Source of the DNA: a virus
IMG/VR virus record: IMGVR_UViG_3300048597_000661
Location: 1-39,067 of that record
Direction: 5' to 3' (one strand)
Length of the DNA stretch: 39,067 nt
Each line of letters starts with the position of its first letter. Positions within the stretch are counted from its first letter, which is position 1. The notes under the pieces were generated by a model that was given only the letters and a program-made list of their open reading frames with translations, was not told the DNA's origin and did not search any database. This document shows positions 24,817-32,830 of this stretch, one piece after another. Position numbers and translations under genes: made by a program.

Positions 24817-25332
24817 TCAGCGCGGCGGCGTTGCCTCCAAGCCCGTTCCGAAAATGCGCGCCGCCGCCTTCATCCAAAAATCCGACTCACATTTCCGCTG
24901 CAACGCCTCCATCTGATCGGCGGTTGCCATCGCCGCATCAAAATTTGCAAACGTCGCGTCGAGCGTGGTCGAGCTGGCAGTCCGACTGTTCTGCATCTGC
25001 CCGAGGCGCACCAGTTGTTGAAACTCAGCCATGGTTTCGGCCAGCCGAGCCTTGCCCTTGAACAGCTCGTTGGTCGGTATGATCACAACCAGCAGCGCGA
25101 GCAACGCCACAAGCGCAATAATCACCCGCGGCCTCTTGGTCGGCGTCGGCAAAGGAAGTAGGTTTAAGGTCGTCGCGGAAACCCACTCCTGGCTCCGCTC
25201 CCAGCACACCTGGCTACCGGCATGGACCCGGCCCGAGGCAAACATCGCCCGCAGTTGCTCAACCGTGAAAGGTCCAACCGCCTCGCCATTCTCCGCGAGG
25301 TAGTAGCGCGCTGGAGGTGGGGTGTAGCTCAT
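24817..25332 (-). CDS. GYF_2-domain membrane protein
   Basis: The 171-residue protein starts MSYTPPPARYYLAENGEAVG; residues about 8-60 match the GYF_2 (DUF4339) fold with GPFTVEQLRAMFASGRVHAG and a conserved-type Trp pair. A transmembrane segment follows (VIIALVALLALLVVIIPTN, about 70-90), then a helical tail of about 80 residues. GYF_2 membrane proteins are frequent in PVC bacteria and usually sit at the inner membrane with the GYF domain in the cytoplasm. As part of a prophage it may modify the lysogen or help lysis. Two terminator-like hairpins follow it. Confidence 0.75.
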   Translation of the reverse strand: MSYTPPPARYYLAENGEAVGPFTVEQLRAMFASGRVHAGSQVCWERSQEWVSATTLNLLPLPTPTKRPRVIIALVALLALLVVIIPTNELFKGKARLAETMAEFQQLVRLGQMQNSRTASSTTLDATFANFDAAMATADQMEALQRKCESDFWMKAAARIFGTGLEATPPR

Positions 25333-25414
25333 TTGAGGTGCTTGTCATCATCGGCATTTTCTCAGCGCCGCCGCAAGCTCTTGTAGATCGCCTCCCACAT
25401 CTGGCCCGGCAAAC

Positions 25415-25669
25415 TCACCGCATCACCACGCAATCCTCCAGAGTCGCGTCGTAGCTGGTGACCTCCTTGATGGTCCCTTCCACCTCGATTTCCGCCTCTT
25501 CCGGCACAGCCTTGAGCGCCGCGCAGGCCTCAAGGGACATGCGGCATTTCACGGACACGCACGACCCATCTCCCAGCCGTATCCATATCACCGCATAATC
25601 CGCATGGCGCATCACCAGCGAGAGCCTTCCGCGCCACCGCACCCGCTCACCCACGAACGTCTTCTCCAC
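25415..25669 (-). CDS. Small beta-rich protein, OB-fold-like
   Basis: The 84-residue product begins MEKTFVGERVRWRGRLSLVM and shows alternating strands (ADYAVIWIRLGDGSCVSVKC) with AEIEVEGTIKEVTSYDATLE near the end, the strand pattern of small OB-like nucleic-acid-binding folds. It stands in the accessory region between the repressor and the lysis block. The fold is a guess from strand pattern. Confidence 0.55.
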   Translation of the reverse strand: MEKTFVGERVRWRGRLSLVMRHADYAVIWIRLGDGSCVSVKCRMSLEACAALKAVPEEAEIEVEGTIKEVTSYDATLEDCVVMR

Positions 25670-25687
25670 GTCCTGCCGGTGAAATGG

Positions 25688-25954
25688 CTACGCCGACGTG
25701 ATCGCCGCCGCGATCTCCTTATGGCTCAAGCCCCCCGACGCGGCCACGGTCTTATCATCCGCACGCACCATCTCAATCGCCGGCGCACTCGGCACACCGT
25801 TCACCGCCACATTCACCGGCACGTGCACAGTCACGTTCGACGTTGCCGCCGCTCCTCCCGAATCTTTCTTCCGCCGCGACGCCCACACCACGCCCGCCGC
25901 CGTGATCAACGCGGCCAACAACGTAACCATTGCCCACTCGCTCATCGTTTCCAT
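25688..25954 (-). CDS. Small membrane protein
   Basis: The 88-residue protein starts METMSEWAM; GGGAAG lies close upstream. Residues about 8-27 form a transmembrane segment (MVTLLAALITAAGVVWASRR) followed by a basic stop-transfer and a Val/Thr-rich tail. It is a candidate holin or lysogeny membrane protein from its location ahead of the lysis block, but no family is recognised. A second in-frame ATG three codons later is possible. Confidence 0.55.
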   Translation of the reverse strand: METMSEWAMVTLLAALITAAGVVWASRRKKDSGGAAATSNVTVHVPVNVAVNGVPSAPAIEMVRADDKTVAASGGLSHKEIAAAITSA

Positions 25955-25977
25955 TGTCTTCCCGAAAACATAACAGG

Positions 25978-26322
25978 TTAAATTTTTTTGAGGAGCCCCT
26001 GCAGCCCGCTCTTGAGCATCTCCACTTTGCCTTGCGCAATGTCCGCCTTCCGTCGCCACTCGTGAGCGTCCTCGCTCTTCGGGAGAGGATCAAAACCCAG
26101 TAAGCTTTCAGCCGTCGTGCCGAGAGCTCGCGCGAGAGCAACGAGCTTTTCGCCGCTCGGCACGCGCCCCTTGAGGTATCGCGAGATGTCAGGCTGAGAG
26201 CATCCCGCACGGGCGGACAGCTCCTGCTGCGTCAAGCCAGCAGCCCCCATGGCAATCACAAGTCGCCGAGAGAAAATGTCTTCGGGTATACTTTTCGCTT
26301 GCGGCGTAATGCTTGTAGGCAT
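25978..26322 (-). CDS. XRE-family phage repressor
   Basis: The 114-residue protein has a clear helix-turn-helix: residues about 20-76 read RLVIAMGAAGLTQQELSARA then GCSQPDISRYLKGRVPSGE, ending AESLLG. The C-terminal 35 residues are a charged helix, possibly for dimerisation; no LexA-like peptidase domain is present, so release by RecA self-cleavage is unlikely. It lies head to head with the early operon and is the candidate lysogeny repressor. Its start (26322) and the early-gene start (26335) are only 12 bases apart, so the palindromes there could control both promoters. AAGGA is only 2-3 bases from its ATG. Confidence 0.85.
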   Translation of the reverse strand: MPTSITPQAKSIPEDIFSRRLVIAMGAAGLTQQELSARAGCSQPDISRYLKGRVPSGEKLVALARALGTTAESLLGFDPLPKSEDAHEWRRKADIAQGKVEMLKSGLQGLLKKI

Positions 26323-26336
26323 ATTCCTTCAAGCAT
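26309..26336. promoter_or_regulatory. Candidate operator, 7-bp inverted repeat
   Basis: ATGCTTG and CAAGCAT are perfect 7-base arms separated by 14 bases, giving a two-turn spacing of half-sites. The repeat spans the repressor start codon and ends in the start of the early gene. It is a plausible repressor or Ner-type binding site. Confidence 0.45.
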
Positions 26337-26640
26337 GTTTTCAGACAACACAAGCAACGGCGAGGAAAATTCCCCCCGCGTAGGGGCGGCACTTAGCCCT
26401 GTGAGGCAATCGACCCGCGGGGAGACGCCCTCCTGCGCGAGCCGCAAGCCCGGCCAGTGGAGCGAGGCCGGGCAAGACGAGATCGTGTATCACCTTGCGG
26501 GCGGCGCCTACATCCGCCGCCAGAGCGTTCCGGGCGAGGTGGCGTGGCCCGGCGAGGCCGTGCCCGGCCACATCGTCATCAAGGGCCGCATCCTCATCCC
26601 CGAGCAGTTCGCCGTGCTCGTGGAGCATCTCCTGCCGTGA
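26335..26640 (+). CDS. First early gene, hypothetical
   Basis: The 101-residue frame starts at MFSDNTSNGEENSPRVG. The first 40 residues look unstructured and Ser-rich. The more protein-like part is at about 45-101 (DEIVYHLAGGAYIRRQSVPG ending IPEQFAVLVEHLLP), so a later start is possible. It opens the rightward early operon opposite the repressor, where Mu carries ner, but I see no Ner-like helix-turn-helix. The stop overlaps the next GTG. Confidence 0.55.
   Translation: MFSDNTSNGEENSPRVGAALSPVRQSTRGETPSCASRKPGQWSEAGQDEIVYHLAGGAYIRRQSVPGEVAWPGEAVPGHIVIKGRILIPEQFAVLVEHLLP
26336..26350. promoter_or_regulatory. Candidate operator, 15-bp palindrome
   Basis: TGTTTTCAGACAACA has 12 of 15 positions symmetric (TGTTxTCxGAxAACA), the form of XRE operators. 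It overlaps the start codon of the rightward early gene and abuts the inverted repeat at 26309-26336. Confidence 0.5.
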
Positions 26641-26843
26641 AGACCCTCACCATTCCCCAGGCCCGCGCCGCGCTGCGGCGCAAAGGCTACAGCTACCGCC
26701 GCGCCGCGCTGGCCCTCGGCTGCAGCTTCACCCACTTGAGCCATGTGCTCACCCATCGCCGCGAGAGCCGCCGCCTCCTCGGCCGCATCGCCGAGTTGCC
26801 CGAGAGCCCCGTCCCCTACCGCCGCAGCGGATTCGCCGCCTGA
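26637..26843 (+). CDS. Small HTH DNA-binding protein
   Basis: The 68-residue protein starts at a GTG overlapping the upstream TGA. It is basic and contains an HTH pattern: YRRAALALGCSFTHLSHVLT followed by HRRESRRLLGRIAELP, the arrangement of small phage Cro/Ner-type regulators (alanine-rich helix, GCS turn, recognition helix with Arg-rich wing). It is the positional equivalent of an early anti-repressor or Ner protein. Confidence 0.7.
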   Translation: MKTLTIPQARAALRRKGYSYRRAALALGCSFTHLSHVLTHRRESRRLLGRIAELPESPVPYRRSGFAA

Positions 26844-26848
26844 TCCCC

Positions 26849-27280
26849 ATGGATTCAACCACCCAACTCGACTTCCTTTTCGCCCTTTTCCGCCCGCTCA
26901 TCAGCACAGCCGATGCAGGCTTCCTGCTCGACGATTGCAGCGAGCGGCATGTCCTCGACCTGGTGGACGAGGGGCAACTGCTAGCCATCAACATCGCCGT
27001 CGACACCACCGGCCGGCGGGAGCTGCGCATCCACCGCTACAGCGTCCTCCATCGCATCGCGCGTCCCAAGCGCCCGCTCGGTCGCGTGCCGGCCGATAAG
27101 ATCATCCCGCACTTCCGCCCCACCGTGCTGCGCCGAGAACTCGCCGACTGGATGAGCTGCAGCGAGCAGCACATCAGCAACCTCAACCTCGCCGGCCCCC
27201 GCGACGGCCACGACCGCCGCCACCGCATCTACCGCCACGCCGTCGTCGACTTCCTCACCACCCGCGAAATCAAACCCTAA
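26849..27280 (+). CDS. Double winged-helix/MerR-like DNA-binding protein
   Basis: The 143-residue protein starts MDSTTQLDFLFALFRPLIST. It shows two tandem units with the pattern of AlpA/MerR-like wings: LLDDCSERHVLDLVDEGQLL then RRELRIHRYSVLHRI, and ELADWMSCSEQHISNLN then RHRIYRHAVVDFL. A short acidic/hydrophobic head precedes them. It likely binds two half-sites in early control or transposition. I do not know the family name. Confidence 0.6.
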   Translation: MDSTTQLDFLFALFRPLISTADAGFLLDDCSERHVLDLVDEGQLLAINIAVDTTGRRELRIHRYSVLHRIARPKRPLGRVPADKIIPHFRPTVLRRELADWMSCSEQHISNLNLAGPRDGHDRRHRIYRHAVVDFLTTREIKP

Positions 27281-27295
27281 CCGCCACCAATGAAC

Positions 27296-27655
27296 TCAAT
27301 CCCACAAGGTCACCTGCACCAACACGAGCAACTCGTCCTCACCCGCGAGACCCAACTGATCCACGCTCTCGGCAAAGTAAGCCAACACATCTGGATCCAG
27401 TTTCATGGCCAACGTCGCATCAGGAAAACTGCGGCCCTTCGCCAGTTCGTAGAATGCAACCGGGGATCTGTCGTCATTGGTCAAGGTGTGGGCCTCCACG
27501 ATCCTGCGCAACCTGGCGATGCGGTCCCAACCAGCCTCGCTCCAATTCCGCCAGTAACCCTTCCCCTCGGTGAAGGTGTAACTCACGAGCCAGCCGGCCT
27601 CGACCATTCGGTCCAGAACCAGATCGAACAAACGTCGCATTTCGGTGGGGTCCAT
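27296..27655 (-). CDS. Antisense gene in early operon, unknown
   Basis: The 119-residue protein MDPTEMRRLFDLVLDRMVEA continues with balanced composition (GWLVSYTFTEGKGYWRNWSE, then SVDQLGLAGEDELLVLVQV). It reads on the minus strand between rightward early genes; the plus-strand frame here is less protein-like. The product is helical with a Trp-rich middle and no recognised motif. Its orientation means separate transcription from the early operon, as for a gene expressed in the lysogen. Confidence 0.6.
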   Translation of the reverse strand: MDPTEMRRLFDLVLDRMVEAGWLVSYTFTEGKGYWRNWSEAGWDRIARLRRIVEAHTLTNDDRSPVAFYELAKGRSFPDATLAMKLDPDVLAYFAESVDQLGLAGEDELLVLVQVTLWD

Positions 27656-27690
27656 GGAGCGGATTCCACACCCATTTCCTGATCTTTCCC

Positions 27691-28533
27691 ATGAAAAAAG
27701 CACCCTCAACACAACCTTCCCGCGCCCGGCGGGACAGCGCCAACCCTGCACAGGGAACCCTAGCTACCACGGGGCCAAAGGCCGTGGAAAAACCTCAGCG
27801 CGCACCGGGCCATTCTCTCGCCACCACGTCGCAGTTCTCCGACGACGACAAGCTGCGCGGCCAGCAGATCACCGAAGCCTTCCGCGAGGCCAACGGCGCC
27901 CTCAAGCGCGTCCTGGTCTTCGGAGCCATGATGCTGGTCCAGCGGGAGGCCATCTTTTCCGCACGCGGAAAAGTTCGGACGGGCGGGGCCGGCTCGAAAG
28001 GCGACGGCTTCAGCGCCTGGCTTGAAGCCTGCGCCCCCGAAGTCGCCGCGAGCCTGTCCACCGCCTACCGCTACATGGGCCTGGCCGAGGGCCTGCGCGA
28101 CGCGCTCAAGCTCGGCAAGAAGGCCGACCTGACCCTTCTACTCACCGCCCCCGACGAAGAACTCTCCGAGTCGCTCCGCAAAAAGCAGGCCGAGATCGAC
28201 AAGCTCATCGAGGGCAAGAGCCAGCGGCAGCTCATCTTTGAGTTCGGTAAGGCCGAGCCCAAGCTCAAAGGCGGTCACCGCACCAAGAGCGGCCCGCCCG
28301 AAACCCCGGAGGAAAAGTTCAAGCGCCACGCGCAGGACCAGCACGACAAGTTCGTCGCCACCTTCGAGTCGGTGAAATTCCGGCACGACGACAAAGCCCT
28401 GCGCTTTGCCTCCGATGTCGAGATCGAGCTTGCCTGCGATTTTTGCGAGGAGTTCATCACCGCCGCCCGCGCCTGGCTCAAGCTCCCGCGCCGCGAACGC
28501 GCCGCGATCGCCGTCGAGGAGGCTGCAAAGTGA
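27691..28533 (+). CDS. Early protein, DUF3102-like
   Basis: The 280-residue protein starts after a C/T-rich leader without Shine-Dalgarno. About 50 residues are low-complexity and basic. Residues about 70-150 hold MLVQREAIFSARGKVRT and then GDGFSAWLEACAPEVAASLS followed by YRYMGLAEGLR, resembling DUF3102-type ParB-like plasmid/phage proteins. The C-terminal half is charged and helical. It precedes the transposase by a GTGA overlap, so it may be a translational partner or DNA-binding accessory of transposition. Confidence 0.6.
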   Translation: MKKAPSTQPSRARRDSANPAQGTLATTGPKAVEKPQRAPGHSLATTSQFSDDDKLRGQQITEAFREANGALKRVLVFGAMMLVQREAIFSARGKVRTGGAGSKGDGFSAWLEACAPEVAASLSTAYRYMGLAEGLRDALKLGKKADLTLLLTAPDEELSESLRKKQAEIDKLIEGKSQRQLIFEFGKAEPKLKGGHRTKSGPPETPEEKFKRHAQDQHDKFVATFESVKFRHDDKALRFASDVEIELACDFCEEFITAARAWLKLPRRERAAIAVEEAAK

Positions 28534-30341
28534 CTGCGACCGACCTCGCTCCGCTCACGGACGCCGCCCGCCTCGATCTGCACCACTGGCGCGGCATCAT
28601 CGAGCCCCTCCTCGCCGCCGAGCACGGCGTCGTCGCCATGATCCGCCAGGCCGCCGCAGAAACCGGCGAACCCGAGGGAACCATCCGGCGGAAGTATTAC
28701 GCCGTCAAAAAGCAGGGCATGGCCGCCCTCATCGACCGCCGCGCCCTCCCGTCGCCCAACTCGCAGCTTTCAACCATCAACTCCTCCGACCGCGAACTCC
28801 TGCGCACATACGTGGAGCGGAACCAGCGTTGCTCCGAGGCCGGCATCCGGGCCCTGCGCCGCGACTGGAGGCGCGGCGTCGTCAACACCGACACCCCGCT
28901 CGACCCCCGCACCGGCTACCCACGCGGCTGGTCACCCCGTAACCTCGCCCGCTACGCCCCTTCCCGCTTCGAGCTGCGGGTCGCCCGCATCGGCCGCAGC
29001 GCCGCCGCCTCGGAGCGTCGCCTCGTCTACACCACCCGCCGCGATCTGTGGGTCGGCAGTCACTATCTCTTCGACGACATCTGGCATGACCATTTCGTGA
29101 ACTGCCTCGCACGCCGACTCTCCGGCCGCCCGATGGAGTTCCATGCGCTCGACCTTTTCAGCGCCAACAAATTCGCCTGGGGAATGCGCGTCCGCACCGA
29201 GGCGGCCGACGGCAAGATGGAACACCTCAAGGAGGCCGACATGCGCTTCCTCCTCGCCTGCGTCCTCGGCGGCTACGGCTACTCCCAGCGCGGCACCGTG
29301 CTCGTCGCCGAACACGGAACCGCCGCCATCCCCGCCTGGCTCGAAGAGCTCATCCACAACGAGACCGGCGGACTCATCACCGTCGCTCGTTCCGGCATGG
29401 AAGGTGCCGCCGCCGCCGCGCACCAATACGCCGGGCGCAGCAAAGGCAACTTCCGCTTCAAAGCCGCTTTGGAGTCCCTCGGCAACCTTATCCACAACGA
29501 AATGGCCGCGCTCCCCGGCCAGACCGGCCTCGACCGCGATCACCGCCCCGAGCAACTCCACGGCCTGCTCAAATACAACGACGCCCTTCTCATGGCCGTC
29601 GCCCAGCTTCCGCCCGAGCGCGCCGAAATGCTCCAGTGGCCGCTCCTCACCCTCCAGCAGTTCCTCGCCGTCGCCGGCGAAATCTACGAGCGCATCAACG
29701 CCCGCGAGGACCATGACCTCGAAGGCTGGGACATGCACCACGTGCCCGACCGCCGCACCGGCCTCATGCGTCGCCTCGCCCCGCGCGAAGTCTGGCGCGC
29801 CGGCGCACGACAACTCACCCGCCTGCGCCCCGAGGCCGTCGCCATGATCCTCGTCCGCGACAGCGGCACGGAACGAATCGCCCGGCGCGGCATGTTCGAG
29901 CTCGCCGACGCCGAGATCACCGGTGACCTCCTGCGCTTCGATGCGCGGGATCTGACCGACCGCGAAAAGTATCTCACCGTCCTCAACCCCTACGCGCCGG
30001 ACACCCTCTACGCCTTCGACTCGCGCGGCCGCTACGTCGCCGCCTGCCCACGCATCCACTCCGTCAACCGGGCCGATGTCGAGGCCGTGCAACGCGAATG
30101 CGGGGCCGCTGCAAAGGCCGAGACCGAGCGACTCGTCCCCTTCCGCGCCCGCCATCTCGCCGCCGGCCGCGAGAAGCGCGACATGCACCGTAACAACGCC
30201 CGCATCCTCGCTGGCGATCCCGTCACCCCCTCCCGCCTCCATGAGGATTCCGACGCCTTTGACGCAGCCACCGAACGCACCGCGCTCCCTCTCCAGGACG
30301 ACGCCGATTCCCTCGCCGACGCCCTGCGCGAACTCACCTGA
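28530..30341 (+). CDS. Mu A-like transposase with D-E-E triad
   Basis: The 603-residue protein starts at a GTG overlapping the upstream stop. The N-terminal 150 residues are basic, with helix-turn-helix-like segments (TGEPEGTIRRKYYAVKKQG, CSEAGIRALRRDWRRG) that would bind transposon ends. The core runs from SHYLFDDIWHDHF (D183 or D187) through EFHALDLFSANKFAWGMR to VLVAEHGTAAIP, where E261 stands at the usual second Asp. It ends with FKAALESLGNLIHNEMAALP (E315), then PGQTG. Spacing of 78 and 54 residues fits DDE transposases. The C-terminal part resembles the Mu-type beta-barrel and tail. The catalytic assignment is inferred. Confidence 0.8.
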   Translation: MTATDLAPLTDAARLDLHHWRGIIEPLLAAEHGVVAMIRQAAAETGEPEGTIRRKYYAVKKQGMAALIDRRALPSPNSQLSTINSSDRELLRTYVERNQRCSEAGIRALRRDWRRGVVNTDTPLDPRTGYPRGWSPRNLARYAPSRFELRVARIGRSAAASERRLVYTTRRDLWVGSHYLFDDIWHDHFVNCLARRLSGRPMEFHALDLFSANKFAWGMRVRTEAADGKMEHLKEADMRFLLACVLGGYGYSQRGTVLVAEHGTAAIPAWLEELIHNETGGLITVARSGMEGAAAAAHQYAGRSKGNFRFKAALESLGNLIHNEMAALPGQTGLDRDHRPEQLHGLLKYNDALLMAVAQLPPERAEMLQWPLLTLQQFLAVAGEIYERINAREDHDLEGWDMHHVPDRRTGLMRRLAPREVWRAGARQLTRLRPEAVAMILVRDSGTERIARRGMFELADAEITGDLLRFDARDLTDREKYLTVLNPYAPDTLYAFDSRGRYVAACPRIHSVNRADVEAVQRECGAAAKAETERLVPFRARHLAAGREKRDMHRNNARILAGDPVTPSRLHEDSDAFDAATERTALPLQDDADSLADALRELT

Positions 30342-30373
30342 CACACCAACCCACCACCAACCACCGCCACCAC

Positions 30374-31444
30374 ATGACCACCACCAGCCCAGACGAAGCA
30401 CCCAACGACCGCAGCCTAGCCGCCGAAGCCTCATCCGCCCACGCGCGCGTCAACGTCCCGCTCAACCTCACCGTCTGGCGTGACCGCACGCCGGAAGAGC
30501 AAGACCTCCTCACCTGGTTCCACCAGCACATCCTCGATGAGGGCCTGAGCTGGGACGATGCCTCCGAGGCCGTCGGGTACGAGCGCAGCGTCATCTTCCG
30601 CCTCCTCAAAGGCACCTACCAGGCCGACTCCTGGGCCAAGCCCATCAGCGCAATTAAGAGCTACCGCCGCATCGCCATCGCCCGCGGCACCATCACCAAG
30701 AACGTTTTCGCCGAGACGGCCACGTCCCGCATGATCTGGGCCGGGCTGGACTACGCCCTGGCCAACAACTCGATCACCACCATCATCGGGGAGTCGCGCC
30801 AGGGGAAAACCATCTCCGTGCGCGCCTGGGCCGAGGCCAACAACCACGGCCGCTCCGTCTTCGTCACCGCCCCGCCCGTCGGCGGCATCAAGGGCCTCAT
30901 GCGCATGATCGCCGGGCAGGTCGGAGCCAACAAGAACCAGAGCATCATCCAGCTCGCCGAGAGCCTGCACCGCGCCTTCAACCGCAACCGCATCCTCATC
31001 GTGGACGAGGCCCACCGCCTCATGCCCAACGACCAGCGCACGGTCAACCCGGCCAACCTCGAACTCCTCCGCGACATCCACGACCAGACCGGATGCGCCC
31101 TTGCGCTCATCGCCACGTCTCGATTCTCCGAGCGCCTCAAGTCTGGCTCCTACCAATTCGAGCAACTCATCGGCCGCATCGGCATGCCCATCCGCCTGCC
31201 GAAAAAACTCGGCCGCAATGACGTCCTCCCCATCGTGCGCCAGTTCATCGAGAACCCCTCGACGGCCCTGCTCACCACGCTGGTCGACACCGCCAACCGG
31301 CCCGGTCGCCTCGGTATCGTCGCCGAGACGCTCAAGGTGGCCAGCCGAATCGCCGCCAAGACCAAGACCACGTTCCACGAGGACCACATCCTCAAAGCCC
31401 TGGAACTCCGCGCCCGCATGACCGGCGAAAGTCACCAAAACTAA
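30374..31444 (+). CDS. Mu B-like AAA+ ATPase, target selector
   Basis: The 356-residue ATPase begins after a CCAC-rich leader. Residues about 45-80 contain a small helix-turn-helix (GLSWDDASEAVGYERSVIFR), as in Mu B. The AAA+ core has Walker A GESRQGKT (139-146), Walker B ILIVDEAH (D211/E212) and sensor-1-like LALIATSR. The C-terminus is the lid and helical DNA-binding region ending KALELRARMTGES. It would bind target DNA, stimulate the transposase and give target immunity. It directly follows the transposase gene as B follows A in Mu. Confidence 0.88.
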   Translation: MTTTSPDEAPNDRSLAAEASSAHARVNVPLNLTVWRDRTPEEQDLLTWFHQHILDEGLSWDDASEAVGYERSVIFRLLKGTYQADSWAKPISAIKSYRRIAIARGTITKNVFAETATSRMIWAGLDYALANNSITTIIGESRQGKTISVRAWAEANNHGRSVFVTAPPVGGIKGLMRMIAGQVGANKNQSIIQLAESLHRAFNRNRILIVDEAHRLMPNDQRTVNPANLELLRDIHDQTGCALALIATSRFSERLKSGSYQFEQLIGRIGMPIRLPKKLGRNDVLPIVRQFIENPSTALLTTLVDTANRPGRLGIVAETLKVASRIAAKTKTTFHEDHILKALELRARMTGESHQN

Positions 31445-31467
31445 GTCCTCTAACTCACATCCGTCCC

Positions 31468-31722
31468 ATGCCCACCACCCAAAAAACCGGCATCCCGCCC
31501 TGCGGGATCATCTCCTGGACCACCTTCGGCCTGCTCACGGCGATCGAAGCAAACGAGCACCTGATCCTGAACCAGACCCAGCGCAACGACCTTGCAGCCC
31601 TGTTGCAGGAATGCGCCCTCGTCCTGCTCGGAACCAGCCAACGCTTCCGCATGACACCCACCCAAGCCAAGGCCCTCTCACACATCCAATCCAACCAACC
31701 CAAAAAACTGTCCCAAAACTGA
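31468..31722 (+). CDS. Small early protein, unknown
   Basis: The 84-residue product MPTTQKTGIPPCGIISWTTF continues with a hydrophobic helical centre (QRNDLAALLQECALVLLGTS). The leader lacks a Shine-Dalgarno but matches the pyrimidine-rich style of its neighbours. It lies between the B-like ATPase and a coiled-coil protein. I recognise no family. Confidence 0.5.
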   Translation: MPTTQKTGIPPCGIISWTTFGLLTAIEANEHLILNQTQRNDLAALLQECALVLLGTSQRFRMTPTQAKALSHIQSNQPKKLSQN

Positions 31723-31750
31723 ACCACTGAACACTGAACCACTAAATCCC

Positions 31751-32194
31751 ATGACCACCAACAAGCTCAAAGCAACCGTCAGCGAATCCGTCGCCCTCGA
31801 TCGCGAGATCGCGGAAAAAACCGAACGCCTCAAGGAGCTCAAGTCCGACCTCGTCACCGAGGCCGCCCTGCGCGCTGAGGAACACACCGAGACCGCCGGG
31901 GGCGGCAAGTCTTGGACCGCCGAAGGCAACGACGGCTGTGTGGTGCGCGTGACGTTCCCAGCCGCCCGCCTCAAATCGACCATCGCAGGCGAGGGCAGCG
32001 CGATTGAAAAGGTCCGCACCCTCGCCGGCCGCTGGTTCACCACGCTCTTTGCCCAGGTGCCGGCCTACAAGCCCATCGTGGGCTTCCGCGAGCAGGCCGA
32101 GCAATGCCTGGGCAAAGACGCGAAGAAGCTCATCAAAGCCTGCGAGGCCGCGAGCTCTCCGACCGTCAGCTTCGAGACCAAGGAGGCTCCATGA
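31751..32194 (+). CDS. Early coiled-coil protein, unknown
   Basis: The 147-residue protein starts MTTNKLKATVSESVALDREI; an N-terminal coiled-coil (EKTERLKELKSDLVTEAALR) is followed by a mixed beta/alpha domain (CVVRVTFPAARLKSTIAGEG, then AGRWFTTLFAQVPAYKPIVG). In Mu the region after B carries kil and gam; a Gam-like role is conceivable but not supported by motif. The leader has a direct repeat GAACCACT (31721 and 31736) and no Shine-Dalgarno. Confidence 0.6.
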   Translation: MTTNKLKATVSESVALDREIAEKTERLKELKSDLVTEAALRAEEHTETAGGGKSWTAEGNDGCVVRVTFPAARLKSTIAGEGSAIEKVRTLAGRWFTTLFAQVPAYKPIVGFREQAEQCLGKDAKKLIKACEAASSPTVSFETKEAP

Positions 32195-32376
32195 GCGATC
32201 TCTGGCACTGGTCGCTCCAATTCGACGTGCCCGTGTGGCTCATCGCCCTGCTGGCCCTCGGGCTTGCCCTGAGTGTGGCCTGGCACCTCCGCAGTAGCCT
32301 CCAGGCGGGGGCACAGGACATCCGCCGCAACCACCGGCGCTACATCGCCCACAATCTCCTCAGCTCCCTGCGCTGA
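32191..32376 (+). CDS. Small single-pass membrane protein
   Basis: The 61-residue protein MSDLWHWSLQFDVPVWLIAL has one transmembrane helix (about 14-32) and a basic C-terminal tail (DIRRNHRRYIAHNL). ATGA overlap with the previous gene. Such proteins in early phage operons can affect host membrane or superinfection, but the function is unknown. Confidence 0.6.
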   Translation: MSDLWHWSLQFDVPVWLIALLALGLALSVAWHLRSSLQAGAQDIRRNHRRYIAHNLLSSLR

Positions 32377-32378
32377 TC

Positions 32379-32828
32379 ATGCTCACCAAAAAGCAGACGA
32401 CCCTCTACTGGCGCACCTGGGCCGCGATCTGCGCGGCCCAGGGCTGGGAGCGCAACGACGACGACCGCCGTTATTCCGTCCATGAGCACGCCCGCTGCCC
32501 GCAGAGCATGCGCGACTTCACCAACCGCGATTTCTCCAAATTTCTCGAAGCCTCCGCGCCCCTCCGCGACCAAGTCGACATCCGCGACCGCGACCGGGAA
32601 AACGCTTTGCACACCATCCGCAAAGACGCTGCCCGCGCCGATCTCGACGAGGCCTATCTCCGCTCCATCTCTCGCGACCTCTACAACACCACCGACTACG
32701 ACCGCCTGCCGCAGGATCAACTCGAGAACTTCCGCAACATCATCCACAACCGCGCGCGGGCCCACTCGGCACTCATCGCCCGTCACGCGTCACCGGCAGC
32801 CGTTCCGGCCGCCAACTGCCCCTTCTGA
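32379..32828 (+). CDS. Early protein, GemA/gp16-position
   Basis: The 149-residue product starts MLTKKQTTLYWRTWAAICAA. The opening LTKKQ followed by a Trp/Arg helix weakly resembles DUF1018/gp16 regulators that sit in the same early region of Mu-like phages. The remainder is highly charged (FSKFLEASAPLRDQVDIRDR, then LDEAYLRSISRDLYNTTDYD) and helical. No metal site or HTH is evident, so the family is uncertain. Confidence 0.5.
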   Translation: MLTKKQTTLYWRTWAAICAAQGWERNDDDRRYSVHEHARCPQSMRDFTNRDFSKFLEASAPLRDQVDIRDRDRENALHTIRKDAARADLDEAYLRSISRDLYNTTDYDRLPQDQLENFRNIIHNRARAHSALIARHASPAAVPAANCPF

Positions 32829-32830
32829 CC

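Noticed and set aside
27290-27682. 130-residue plus-strand frame opposite the 119-residue minus-strand gene
   Set aside because: His/Gln-rich low-quality composition; the minus-strand frame is more protein-like.
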